A stretch of DNA of 64,000 bases. Source: Vermamoeba vermiformis (lineage: Eukaryota > Tubulinea > Echinamoebida). Both the position numbers and the translations under genes were made by a program. The notes under the pieces were generated by a model. That model ran no database searches. It saw nothing but the letters and a program-made list of their open reading frames with translations, and was not told where the DNA came from. Location of the stretch: positions 476,378-540,377 of the forward strand of contig JBEWZL010000056.1 in the NCBI GenBank assembly GCA_045837725.1, read 5' to 3'. Shown here piece after piece: positions 21,601 to 32,909 of this stretch; position 1 is the first letter of the stretch, and every line of letters starts with the position of its first letter.

Positions 21601-24554
21601 TGCCATTGTGGGCTGCGATCCCGTTCAGCTGGAAAGCGAACATGTTCAATTCATTGGTCAAAATGGCAACTTTAACGGTGCAAGACGAACTAATTCAATA
21701 TGCTGCCAACGCACTGCAATCGACGTTACCACTTCAGTACCAATTCAGCATCAATCCGTTGTCAAAACAGTTGACCAATGAAGAGGCTGCTCTCATCAAC
21801 AAGCAACTCGTGCAAGAGACACCATTGAAACCGTTGAATCCGTTGGAATCGATGCTGTTTTTTACGTTGCTTCAACAGTCAAAGATTAACACAACGAACA
21901 CTGTCGGCACTATTGTGAAAAAATATCTCGAGGTTCCCAACGCGTCAATCTTGGATCAGATTCACAGAGCAGTGTTAGCCACGAGACTGCTTCAGACTTT
22001 CGGCAATGACATTTCCACTGCTAATTCTGTCACGCAATTGGTCCAAAATTATCCAACAGTTCCAGTCTCTATCATCGACACAATCAAGAAAGTCATCGCT
22101 CAAGAAGTGACAGTTCTAAATCGAGAAGCTTACTTGATTCAATCAATCGCTAACGACGAGCGCTTAGTTGAACTTCTTCAAAATCAACAGATACTCAAGC
22201 AAATTGGCATGGATGTGTGGTTCATGAACGGTCCTGCAAATATTAGCAGCGATTACTTGCCTTCATTCATCATTGACGAGCATTCACCTCTTCATCGCAA
22301 GTACCAACAGATGAAGCAGAGCATTGTCGCTGGCAGCGAAGAGCAGTTCTTGCAACTTCTCAATGAGAACACTGTCTTCGAGTCCAGAATGCTCCTCGTG
22401 CTCGTGACGTACTACGAGTTCTTCGTTCACGGTCGAGCATGTGACTTTGTCAAAGCCAAGCTGGACACAATTCTCTCTCAACGACTGAACTTAGTGCCAA
22501 GAGAAGTATCAGCACTCCTGTTCATCAGCTTGGGTCCAAAGAACACTCCTGTCGAGTTCGATCCTGTGTTCTTGTTCACTACACATGCACAACAACGCCC
22601 ACAAGTGTACGACTTGAAGTTAGCTCACATGCTTGTCAACATGCTTGCGATTGCCATGGGAACACCAACGGACTCCAATCACCTCTACATTCGAATCTTT
22701 GCTCCTGAGCAAATGCGAAGAACTTTCTGTCCTGGTTCAGATTCAAACAGAGGCAATCACGATTGTGGCTTCAAGTACGATCAATGGACGAACAAATTGA
22801 CTAGCGGAAGTCAGCCGCCTATCATGGGCGATCACACTCTAAAGCGTCTAGCATTGAATACGACCACTTGGGGAGCTCTATGCTGGTGTTGCATTATTGA
22901 CGAAAACGCTGCAAGTGTCATGCTAGATAATCAATATCATTTCCTTAACATGGTTGATGTCGACGTGCACGAGTTCGGAAATTGGTCTGCCAGAAAAGGA
23001 GAATTAAGTCCTGCCCAAAAAGCTCGAATATTTATCTTCCGCCGTTACGCAACGTTCTTACAGCTGCTCTACACAAACTACGATGTTTTGGATAATCAGA
23101 TCCAACCAACTGTCTTCCTCAACGAAGTCCTTATTGAACTCATGCATGATGCTGTTAGTCCTGCAAAGCCACCAGCGTTAAAGTCAGTCTTTCTCACCGT
23201 TCAAGAAGCGATTAACTACGAAGAACATATGAAAGGAATATTCAATCGAGTGCTGAACAACATCAAGGACCGTCAAGAAGTGTTCCAACTCGTTGAAAGC
23301 CCAATTTTTACATTGGCTCGCAAACTCAAGCACAGCGTACGATCGTTTGGACCAATTTTCACATTTGATCAGTTTACAACTGTTTTGGCGAACGCACAGA
23401 CCAATCGATACACGGACATGATCTTGGAATTTATTCGCAATATGAATTATCCCTCGTTGTTCACATGCTTGCAGTACGCAACACAACTGATCACGTTTTA
23501 TCGCACTGTGAATGCACTGTTCAACAATCGATTGACAGCGGATGACACTCTGAGACCCATCTCAGAATGCATTCAAATCTTGCGTATTTACGAATTAGAA
23601 GACGTTGTGAAACAGTTCGAGAACACGTTTATTTTGTTCAAAAAGACTTGGAAGGAGATTACGTACATGCTCACAAAACTCGATCCGGAAGGGTGCATCG
23701 GACCCGCTTTCGAATTGGAAGTGCCACAAATCAACGACACCACGCCGTTCATAGTGTTAATATCTGATCCATACGATCCTCGTTGCATAGACATCATTAT
23801 CAACGTACTCACTACGCTGTTCAATCGTCAAGAGAAACTGTTGTCAATGTGCGACGCTATTCTGCCTGACGCCTGTCCTAATCCAGTGCAAGCCGAGTGG
23901 CTGCCATTGCACGCTGATCATCAATTCATGTTGCTCAATAGCATTGATTTGGACGTCGTGAAACAGTTCTGCGTGGCACAGCTGACTTTGCCGGACAAGA
24001 CCGAACTTCACGTCTCACACAACGGGCTGTCCTTTAACGCGAAACATGTAGCCATGTTCTTGGTTCATTTACTCCAATCCAAGCCTGTTGTTCGAATCGG
24101 CAATCTGAAGCAACGATTCAGTTACAAGAGTGGAGACGCAACCGATCTGACGGCTGCAAATCAATCGATAGGAATCAACGTCACTGATATTACACTAAAA
24201 GAACCCAAGATACTGTCCAACATCCCATTGATATCACCGAGCGTTAATATTATTGAAAATAACCGCCCTCGCTCAGAGGCACTGACGGATGCGAAGAGGA
24301 TTGTCGTCAGAAAATTCCGTGCGCAAAGAGGAGGAACTGAAGTGTTCAATCCTCACTCTATTCAAGAGCTGTTAACTGTCGGTGGTCAACTTCTTAAATT
24401 GAAGGCTGCCAAAGTACGAAAACTAAATTCAGAAGATGAGATCCAAGAGTTTAGTACCCTTGAAAATGGAGAGATTGTGTACCTCACGACTGAAGAAGAC
24501 GAAAAAAAGCTTCAAACTCATGCAGCCGCAGGTCATTCAACGACAAATATGTAA
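12655..24554 (+). CDS. Giant RNF213/mysterin-like AAA+ protein, short form without a USP domain
   Basis: Seven exons (12655-12689, 12764-12802, 12861-14270, 14325-16971, 17021-20998, 21047-21545, 21592-24554) give 3,856 residues with perfect phase. About 500 N-terminal residues, including a KKRKL basic patch, have no counterpart in the second giant and match nothing I recognise. From about residue 530 the two are close paralogues. AAA+ signatures: Walker A GNPGEGKST (about residue 800), EGDTGLGKS (about 1177) and GPAGTSKT (about 1626); Walker B VVYIDEF and TVFLDEAGLPDD. The last, with the following PLKVLHYHL-like helix and NRILDAAK, is diagnostic of the RNF213 AAA core, a dynein-like ATPase linked to ubiquitin, lipid droplets and antimicrobial defence in animals. 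No RING or RZ zinc finger was found. The C-terminus (IVVRKFRAQRGGTEV ... VYLTTEEDEKK) looks like a beta-grasp (KHA/doublecortin-like) domain. Only 21 bases separate its stop from the next gene's. Confidence 0.88.
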
Positions 24555-24575
24555 AATTAAAAATTAAATTGTACT

Positions 24576-26001
24576 TTATTTGGCGGTTAAGGCGTCAAAC
24601 AATTTTTCAATTAGTGCCTGCGTTGATTTCTTCATTCCTTCCTTAATAAATTTTCCTACTTTCATATTGCGCATAATTCTATTAAATTCTTCGCCGAAAT
24701 TAATGTTTACACCAGGATAATCTACGAACGAAAAAATGGCGAGCCAGATCTCGAGCGGCAACCTTTCGAAAGATTCAGGCCTTCGTATTAAATTAACCAT
24801 TGATATTCTTAGATCTTCTATTCGCTGCTTTCGCATCTCCATTAATTTTTCTTGGATTTTGTTTGGCTGATCTTCCGGGCTTTGGATCCTGCCGACAACT
24901 TTGTGCCGAATATCGATATTTGTCAACGAATAATTCGTCCCTAATGCATCTATAATATGTTCGATGCAACTATCATAGGAATGATAAACTTCTGCCGCCA
25001 AATCTGTTAAAGTCTGATTCGATCGCAATCCGTCTGCCAACTTTTCGAAGCCTTTTGGTGTAATATCGATGCCTTTTAAATTTAACGACGTTAACGTCCT
25101 ATTATTAGACAAAATTTCTTCAATTTCGGAAAGATCCGTTTGGATCGCGTAATTTCCAGATATATCTAGGTGTCTTAGAGATCTGTTGTCTATCAATCCG
25201 TCTTTCAAATCGTTCAAAGTTATTCTTGTGCTATATAAATCGAGACTACGAAGCGTTTCATTGAGTTGCAGAGCTTTGTTGAAAGATCTTTCGAATCCGC
25301 TCGGATCTGTCAATTTGTTTCTTGAAAGGTCCAAATGGGTTAGAATCCTATTGTTTTGTAATAACATTCCAATATATATTAATGATCTACTTTTCAAATT
25401 ATTGTTCACCAACGATAAGCTCGTCAAACTTCGATTTGTTTCTAAAACTTGACAGATCAGCTCGCATCCTTCGTCGCCAAGGCTGTTCATTTGCAAATTG
25501 AGCTCTTTTAACGTTGAATTTTCTTCGAATAATTCGCGGAAATATTTCATGCTGACAACGCCAAGCATATTGCCATACAAATTCAGATTCGTAACAGATT
25601 TGTTCACTTTCAGGGCATCGACTAAATAAACGCAATGTTCTAGCTGCATATTCATTTGACTAACATTTAATGATAGTAATGTCGTGTTTTGAGACAACGC
25701 CTCGCAAAATTGACGAAATCCGTCTTTTTCTTCGATCCGTGTCAGATTGAGCTCAGTAATTTTTGGGTCAATTACTACTTTTTTATTCTGCGGCTCATTG
25801 CATAATATTTTGTAATCTTCTGCGTTCGATATCGTGAATTCCTGCTGAATGAAAGCAAAAAAATTAATAATATATCCAAATCCTCTAATGATGACCACTA
25901 TACAAATTAAACATATTTAACAATTAAATTGATAGAGATCAAGGTAGAATTTAAACCGAAGATCTACGAGCAAAAAAATTAGCACTTACCCGCGAAGCCA
26001 T
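24576..26001 (-). CDS. Leucine-rich repeat protein (NLRC3/RNH1-type repeats) with a C-terminal F-box-like segment
   Basis: Two exons: a 12-base first exon (26001-25990, MASR) and 25844-24576; total 426 residues. From about residue 40 there are roughly ten ribonuclease-inhibitor-type repeats of 28-29 residues, such as LTSLSLVNNNLKSRSLIYIG and LTHLDLSRNKLTDPSG. These form a curved protein-binding surface. Near the C-terminus, FERLPLEIWLAIFSFVDYP has the F-box pattern, followed by a charged helix. F-boxes usually precede LRRs, so the order here is reversed. A role as an SCF substrate receptor is inferred. The short first exon is chosen because it supplies an ATG in phase with a good GTAAGT donor. 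Confidence 0.8.
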
Positions 26002-26198
26002 CAATGAGGGTACCCAAAGGTCTTTGTATTATGTCGGTAATAATAAAATACTACTGCATTTGTGTTATTTTAATGGCGGTGCTGAAAAAATAGGAAGAAA
26101 GCGCAGGAAAGATTCTGTCCGAAAATTCCTCAATTATCCGTTATTTATCCTAATTATAAATGATATGACCACATAGAAAACATACTTAGTGGTCGATA

Positions 26199-27491
26199 AT
26201 GGCATTAGATAAAAGGCTAATATTAATTTTTGTATTTTATTTGATTTCTTTGGCACGTTCTCACAACACGCAATACAAAGTTGGATCTGCAATTAAATTC
26301 GAATGTAAAAATCAAAAGGGTGAATGGGCACCTCCACCAATATGTCAAGAGGTCAGTAGGAACAGATCCAAACCATTATTAATCTCTAGATTTTTTTTAC
26401 AATTACAACAACCAATATTACCTTAGCGAAATATATATGACGATGTATAATATATTAACATAATTTTGGTAATTTTTTTAGACCAGCCAGGAGTTTCAGT
26501 TCGTCTATGGAAAGGATTCGGTGACACACTGCACTTGGCTATTGAATGAACGATACGACTTTATTACTGAAATGATTAAAAATGATCGTAAGTATAATTT
26601 ATACTTCATTGAGTTTATAAAGTTGACTTACAGGAACTGTGGATCTCGATCAGATCAAAAAATAATTAATTTATTTATATATCTGATTCTTTTTTTATAA
26701 TTAGGCCGATGGGAGTGTCGTACAGAAGTTACACCAGGCAGCAAACAATACATTCCATTCTCATTTCCTTTTTGGGGATTTGTCGAGCCATCGCACAGTA
26801 CGTACAAAAAACAAAATCTGCTAATCTTTGCAATATTTCTATCGAACACTTACTAAATATGGAATTTTATTACAGCCCACGTGATCCATCACTACAATTT
26901 TGTATTCCACGGCGACGATCACGGTCATTTGTTAGCACTGTCAGCCTATCCAGCCTTCGATCAGCCGCAATATTTCTCGCGCCTTCATCCGCTCAAATTG
27001 CACGGATTTGTCAAGTACGTAACTCGAACTGATCGTATTTCCATATTTGGTAATACTACAAATATTACGGCCATAATATAGGCCACGCTTGATTTTTCGA
27101 AACTTTAATCTTGTCAGTTTTTAACTTTTACACGCGCCCATTTAAATATTGGCAATAATTCGACGTAAAAATATACATTTATTAGACTAGTCTCGTAATA
27201 TAGTACCACTCATCAAATCCGCGTTATGATCTGGAACGACCGAACAACTTCGATTTTAGACCTTGTCTTATATTAATCCTTATTATTGTTAGGTGGTTCA
27301 AAGGCCATCAATTCAAAGACTTTGGCTCGGCAGGCTTCTTCTCGTTCAGTGAAAGCAGAAACAGATCGATCTGGCCGTACATCTTGCTCTATTCACTGAC
27401 CTCTATTCTCATCGCATTGGCTGGCGCAGGATTATTCTACAAATATCGATTGAAGCCGAGAATCATTAAGAAGTATCTTAAAGTGGATTAA
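26199..27491 (+). CDS. Type I single-pass membrane protein, unknown family
   Basis: Five exons (26199-26351, 26482-26587, 26705-26797, 26876-27014, 27293-27491) give 229 residues. An N-terminal signal peptide (LILIFVFYLISLARS) is followed by a lumenal or extracellular domain with Cys in FECKNQKG, PPICQE, VTHCTW and WECRTEV, and a His/Asp-rich strand VFHGDDHGHLL. A membrane span (ILLYSLTSILIALAGAGLFY) and a short basic tail YRLKPRIIKKYLKVD complete it. The layout resembles GOLD-like or small secretory-pathway cargo receptors, but no family motif was recognised, so no function is claimed. Confidence 0.7.
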
Positions 27492-28265
27492 GGCCGCTCA
27501 ATCCATAGGATCGAACTGCTAATAAACGGCAACTTGTGAATATCATTGAAATATTACGAAACTTTACGCGCTTAATGTTGTTTGGTCGTTTGGTCCCTTT
27601 CAGATCCGGAACCCTTTGTTTAAAACAACAACCCACGAGGGCGAACACGTTCAAGGCACAATACAAGAATTAATCGCCCAGTTAACGAACGATTTTATTG
27701 TATTGTGACGTAGTTCCTACGAGCTTTGATGATGCCTAAGATCGATCTTACCTGCGTGCCAATACATTTGGACAGATTTCGACTACAAAAATTTTGAGAA
27801 AATGCGGAGTAAGGGAATTATTATTAATTTGCATATGCCCTTGATATTTATTGCAATTTAAACCAATTTTAATTTGTTTTTAAATTTTTCACATCTTGAT
27901 TTTACCTTTGTATGCCACTTTTATCAAAATCTTCATGAAATTAATATTAAGTAATTAATTTAATACTGCGTGTTTAATACTTAATTGAAAAAATTAAGCT
28001 GCGATCAACAGATGAGCTCATCTGCGTCAGCTTTTACTTACGTTAGCACCAATGAGAATGATGGACTCAGTGCAACCAATTCTCGTTCAGAAAGTGAAGA
28101 TCGTTATTACTTAGTTGAAATTCCCCGGATTCAGACTTGGTCAACTTCGGTCAACTGAAGTTCAAAAACAAACATCACTTCACCAGCCATTAATATCGAG
28201 GTCCCGTGCCAGTAATTCATTCAACTGACCTTGCGGTATTAAACAACACAAAGCAACAAAGAATA
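27492..28265. other. Non-coding upstream region of the H3-tail/vWA/RING gene
   Basis: About 770 bases with no credible coding frame. It contains the perfect 12-base palindrome GATGAGCTCATC near 28012-28023 and AT-rich tracts near 27930-28000. It is presumably the 3' flank of the membrane-protein gene and the promoter of the next gene; no histone-type promoter element was recognised. Confidence 0.4.
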
Positions 28266-30803
28266 ATGGCTCGAACGAAACAAACTGCTCGCAAATCTAC
28301 CGGTGGCAAAGCTCCCCGCAAGACGATCATCTCGCATGTTATGAATAAGAAAGTTCAGAAGCTACAAGCACAGAATCCTAGCATCAAGATCGATGAAGCT
28401 GTAAGTCCAAAGCTTTTCAAAGCACTCGAGCCACATCCAGTCGCTAACAATAAGTTCTTTAGGCCCCTCAAGTTATCACTTATGATGTTACTTATGAGAC
28501 CTCCTTCTATGCTCATTACTTCGGTACTGGCAGCACCAATGAGACCTTTGAGCCTCGTGTTACTGTGGCAAAGTCTTTCAATCGCAGCATTGACCGAACC
28601 AGCGACAATCAACTTGAGCACTGGGTACGTCAGGCGATATGTCTTAATATCACTAGACATATGACTAATGTGCCATAGGTCTCGGTGGCCTTCAACTCCA
28701 AGTACAACGGCCAAGGCATCGTGCAACATGGTCGACCAAAGCTCAACTTAGTCATCGCTCTTGACGTCTCTGGTTCGATGAGTTCACCGTTCCAAGGCGA
28801 GAACAACAAGAGCAAGCTTGATGTCGCTAAGGAAAGCATCATCACGTTGTTGTGTCAGCTCCAAGAGGTACGCAAGTCGATCGTGAAGCCTTGTTGCACG
28901 TGACTTTTTTGACTTACAAACCATTAGGACGACTCATTGGGCCTTATGATCTTCGATGACAAGACACACATGATCCATCCCATGCAACGGTACGTTATTT
29001 AATCATCAATCTAACAAACCTGGTCTAACACAAGTTTTAGTTGGGGTGACATCGATCGTCCTGCGCTTGAGAAGTCCATCAAGAACTTACGTATTGGAGG
29101 TGGCACTTACATCGCACCAGGTAGGCGTTATTTATTAAATACAAAAGAAGTCAAGCTGACACTTTGACAGCTGTCGCCATGGCCACGAAGATGTTCGAGA
29201 ACGCGAAAGAGAGCTCTAGCTTGTCCAACCGAATCATCTTTTTGACGGACATGGAGGTCTGCACGGACGATGGCATCGAGTTTGAGAACTTCGTGACCAA
29301 GAACTCGAGCAACTCTATCTACGCGACGATCGTTGGTGTCGGCTTGGATCTGAGCGGCGGTGTCATTGAAAAGGTCTCGAAGACTAACGGCTGCAACTAC
29401 TGCAACGTCAGAACATCACAGAACTTCTGGGAAATTATGAACAAGGAGTTTGGCTACTTAGTCGTAAGTCTGGTTTGACACGCGTCACTTTGACACTTTG
29501 ACACTTTGACACGCGCTAATGATGCTTTAGACGCCTGTTGCATTCAACGTGAATATCGAGCTCAAATCCAAGCAATTGAGTTTGCTCAAAGGCTTTGGCA
29601 GTCCTGAAGTTCGTCACGTGAGCAACACGAAAAACGTCAAGTTGTCAACTGAATTCCCTTCAGCTCAAAACGACAAAGGTAAAACTCCATTTCCTTATTA
29701 ACAATCGTGTACTAATATCATGGCAGCTGAAACTCGTGGTGGCATGATTTTGTTCAAATTGACGGGCAATGTGGCTGCAAAGGACAAGCACGAGTTGACG
29801 TAAGTCCTTTACCTCAGCTATTTCCTTTTATGGTAAATGCTCATGTTTCACTGAACAGGTTCCAATGGGAAGATGACATGGGCATCACGCACAAGTCGAG
29901 CAAAGTGTTGGACTTCAGCGCGGGTGGTGCGAATGAAGAGTACTACGAGACCAACGCAGTCAGAAAAGCTATCGCCCTCATCAATTACACCGACTTTGTG
30001 CAGTACGTAGTCTATTACAAAGCCATATTATATGAAGCTAATAATTGATTCTGCAGAGGCTACATCGGCATGCGTACCGCTGAAGACACGAAAGAAAATC
30101 AAGAAAAATTCAGCAAATACCGCAAAGCTTTTGCCGGTCAAATTCAACGATTGGTCTCGGAGGGCCAAACAGTGCAAGATCCCACGATGATTGAAGAGTG
30201 TAAAATCTTGCTGGAACTCGCTAAAGAAGATCAAATTAGCCTTGACGACAAGTTGAGCGACGTTGAAGTACTCAAGTTTCACCTCAAAAATCCTCCCGCT
30301 GATAACGCCCAACAAGACCAAGCACAACAGCCTATTGCTGCAGCCGCCGGTGACAATCAAAACAACAACGAGCCAGCCAATAACAACGCTAACAATAACA
30401 AGCGCAAGGCCGACGAAGCTCAGTTGAACGATGACGAAAAAGTTGTGAAAAAAGCTAAGGCGAACAACAATGACGACTCGCCTAACAAACGAGTGACGCG
30501 CAGTCAAGCGAAGAATAACAACAATAATGCCGCTGAGGCAAAGAAAACTCCAGCAAAGAAAGGTCGTGGCAAGAAGAACAAAAATTCTCAAGACAACGAA
30601 GCGGATCTGTGCTGCGTGTGCTTGGACGAGAAGCGATGTGTCATGTTCGAGCCTTGCAAGTACGTTTACATGTTTAAACTTATTTAATAGCATCTAACGG
30701 TTGTTCGTGCAGTCACATGTGCACCTGTCAAAATTGCTGCGCACTCCAAGAATGTCCTTTGTGTCGTGTAGCTGTCAGCAGCACTACGCGAGTGTACGTT
30801 TAA
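28266..30803 (+). CDS. Histone H3 tail mimic fused to vWA and RING domains (candidate nuclear E3 ubiquitin ligase)
   Basis: Eleven exons (28266-28400, 28463-28624, 28679-28867, 28928-28989, 29041-29120, 29171-29463, 29531-29678, 29727-29799, 29859-30002, 30057-30659, 30713-30803) give 659 residues, all in phase. After the initiator Met the protein reads ARTKQTARKSTGGKAPRK, identical to residues 1-18 of histone H3 (K4, K9, S10, K14, R17 and K18 included), then diverges at H3 position 19. The ATG at 28266 is preferred over an in-frame upstream non-ATG extension because it exposes Ala1. A vWA domain follows with MIDAS DVSGSMSS and FLTDMEV, then Asn-rich and Lys-rich stretches with nuclear-localisation-like patches (KRKADE, KKTPAKKGRGKKNK). 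The end is a C3HC4 RING: CCVCLDEKRC ... PCNHMCTCQNCC ... CPLC. vWA-RING proteins act as E3 ligases; the tail would let chromatin enzymes and readers treat it as H3. The last point is inference. Confidence 0.88.
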
Positions 30804-31168
30804 ATTTTGCTTAATTTTATTCCGTTCGCTTTTGTACATAGGTTTTTAGTCGCAATAAAAACAATTTTGAATTACCAAAGTCCAGCTTCAATTGACTTGC
30901 CGTGCTTTCTATGCTACTTCGCCTCGAAGGGTTTTCTTCGTTCATTGTTTCTAAATATCTATTTCACTTGGTTCTAACGATGGCGGGATCCGACTTCGAG
31001 ACACGGGAATTTAGCCAACTCCTCGTACGATCGCACAAATTTCGCTTAGCTTTGGTTTTCCTTCCAATAATATTCAACCAACAATTGCTAATGAGAATAA
31101 TTATACATTGTGCAATTCCAACACATCTTTGTACCAATGCACTTGCCTCCTGAAGAGTGAGCTGAAAT
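30804..31168. other. Intergenic stretch between convergent genes
   Basis: It holds the AATAAA (30854-30859) of the vWA-RING gene and the 3' flank of the pseudokinase gene. An 83-codon open frame on the + strand (30902-31153) lacks gene-like composition and overlaps nothing conserved, so it was not called. Confidence 0.45.
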
Positions 31169-32635
31169 TTAGTTTCGTTCCTTTTCGCCGAAATATATTT
31201 TGAACACAGCCTTAGCAATATCTTCACCAGTTCTAATGTGAGGCAAGTCCAGCCATTTAAATATCAAGGTCCATATTTCAATAGGGAGCAGATCCAAAGC
31301 CACGGAACTTCGTGCAATGTTATGCGCGAGTATTGTTGCGTTAATAATAGGATCAAATACCTTTTTGTTGAGTTTTATCATAATTAATTCGTCCATGTAT
31401 TCGTAACTTTCTTTGTTCGATTTTGAGTGGATTTGAGCTACATCCAACTGATCTTCCTTAAATTTTAGCGGATAACCAATCTCTGGCATTGAATTATGAA
31501 ATTCCGATATATATGGATGCGTCAATGCCTCTGCCGCTGTAATTCTATTTTCTGGTAGTAATTGCAATAATTTTCGGATCAAATCCAACGCGTCTTCAGG
31601 TATGTTCGGAAAAATTTCTTTAAAATCTCGTCGTGTGGGAGGTAGTGGCACGTCATTAAGCAATAATTGGGCCACACTCGACTTGAAATCGGAGTCTTTA
31701 GGACATCCAACGAACTCGAAAATTTCCTCCAAGAAGCCTTGAAAGGGTGGCTTATTTTCCTCATTATACAAAGCCCCAAGAATACATCCCATAGCCCACA
31801 TATCAGCTGCTGGCGTTAACGAAGAATCTCTGACAAAAATAAAAAAAATTGGTTAGATCTGACCGGTTCAAAAGCAGTAGCGCTACATCAGATGGTATCA
31901 AATGCACGTACTTTTGCACCCACAAAAATTGCTCTGGTGCACTATACTGCGATACTCTATGAAAATTAGCAGAGGGATCTGATTTTAGAAAACCTGGAAC
32001 GGATGCATCGAGCTTAATTTTGTCATCAGCGGTAATTCCAACGCTCTCTAACTGTATAATTTAATATTAAGTTAGTATTAATCGTTTTACATGCGATTTT
32101 AATGAGTTTACATTCAGGTCGCCAAAGATCACGTCTGCAGAATGGACGTAATGAAGCGCTCGAAGGATCTGATATATTATATATCTCTTGTACTTCTCGT
32201 TTGCTATTTTAGACTTAAGTCTATTTATATTGTACAGATTAATTTCTGATAGAAAAATATTAATAAAAATATATGTATTGTTGCGTTTAGATCTGACCTG
32301 TGTACTCGCAAGCAACACAAAAATATCCTTCTAGGTTATGCACATAATATAGCTGCGAAATATCTTCTCGATCGTTCAATACGTCGAGCCAAATACTGAT
32401 CTTTCGATAAAAATTATGCGACCAGCTACCAAGCCATTGGTTCACTAACAACACTTTTTTTTTAGTTTTTTTATGCACACATTTATATAGAAATCCAGCG
32501 TACTAATAGAAAGAAGTGTTAGTTAAATCTTTCGCATCCAGATTTGCTGTCACGCACCGCCTCTTTTCGTAAATAAACTATATCTTCATAATATTTTTTC
32601 AATATTGTAACACCACGAGTGTATATTGTGTCCAT
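31169..32635 (-). CDS. Pseudokinase (MAPK/CMGC-like fold) with a C-terminal F-box-like segment
   Basis: About five exons, starting MDTIYTRGVTILKKYYEDIV at 32635. Kinase landmarks are present but disabled. The glycine loop is replaced by YAGFLYKC. The VAIK position reads LLVN (ATP-binding Lys lost). The catalytic loop after RALHYVHSADVI reads FGDLN instead of HRDLK. The DFG position reads LDAS. Structural motifs survive: YSAPEQF (APE), AADMWAMGCILGALY, and the CMGC-like ENRITAAEALTHPYI. Spacing fits MAP-kinase relatives. The C-terminus LDLLPIEIWTLIFKWLDLP matches an F-box core and resembles the tail of the LRR gene at 24.6 kb. A likely role is a non-catalytic scaffold feeding a ubiquitin ligase (inferred). 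The donor after the first exon (GTGCGT) is unusual. Confidence 0.75.
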
Positions 32636-32909
32636 TTGTATCACGCGAGAATTGTTGTAAAACTAAAATTTTTTGCGCTCAAACCGAACCAGCTCCATGA
32701 CGGTTTTATGCTAGCTGCTACTGCTATTGCATATATCTACGCTGTAATAATTAATGTTGAGTCTTAAGACGCCAGAAGAAACATTAGAGTATCAAGATCA
32801 AGTTAGCTCCATCCAACGAAGCCGTTTTACTGATAACAAAATAGAATCATATTATTAAGTTGTTGTTATAAAACTTCTTTATTGACAAGACTAATAAAAT
32901 TGAGATTGA

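Noticed and set aside
22710-22905. Cys/His cluster (TFCPGSDSNRGNHDCGF ... CWCC) as a RING or RZ finger
   Set aside because: Spacing does not fit C3HC4 RING or the RZ pattern; a different zinc site remains possible.
12655-24554. Dynein heavy chain as identity of the giant proteins
   Set aside because: Only three Walker A motifs were seen and the LDEAxLPDD ... NRILDxxKxxR block is of the RNF213 type; no microtubule-binding stalk pattern was found.
28206-28265. In-frame N-terminal extension upstream of the H3-like tail
   Set aside because: The extension has no ATG start of its own at its beginning and would hide Ala1; the ATG at 28266 gives an exact H3 N-terminus.
28266-28400. A real histone H3 gene fragment (pseudogene) at this place
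   Set aside because: No H3 sequence continues after residue 18 in any frame, and the exon splices in phase into ten further exons of a complete vWA-RING protein.
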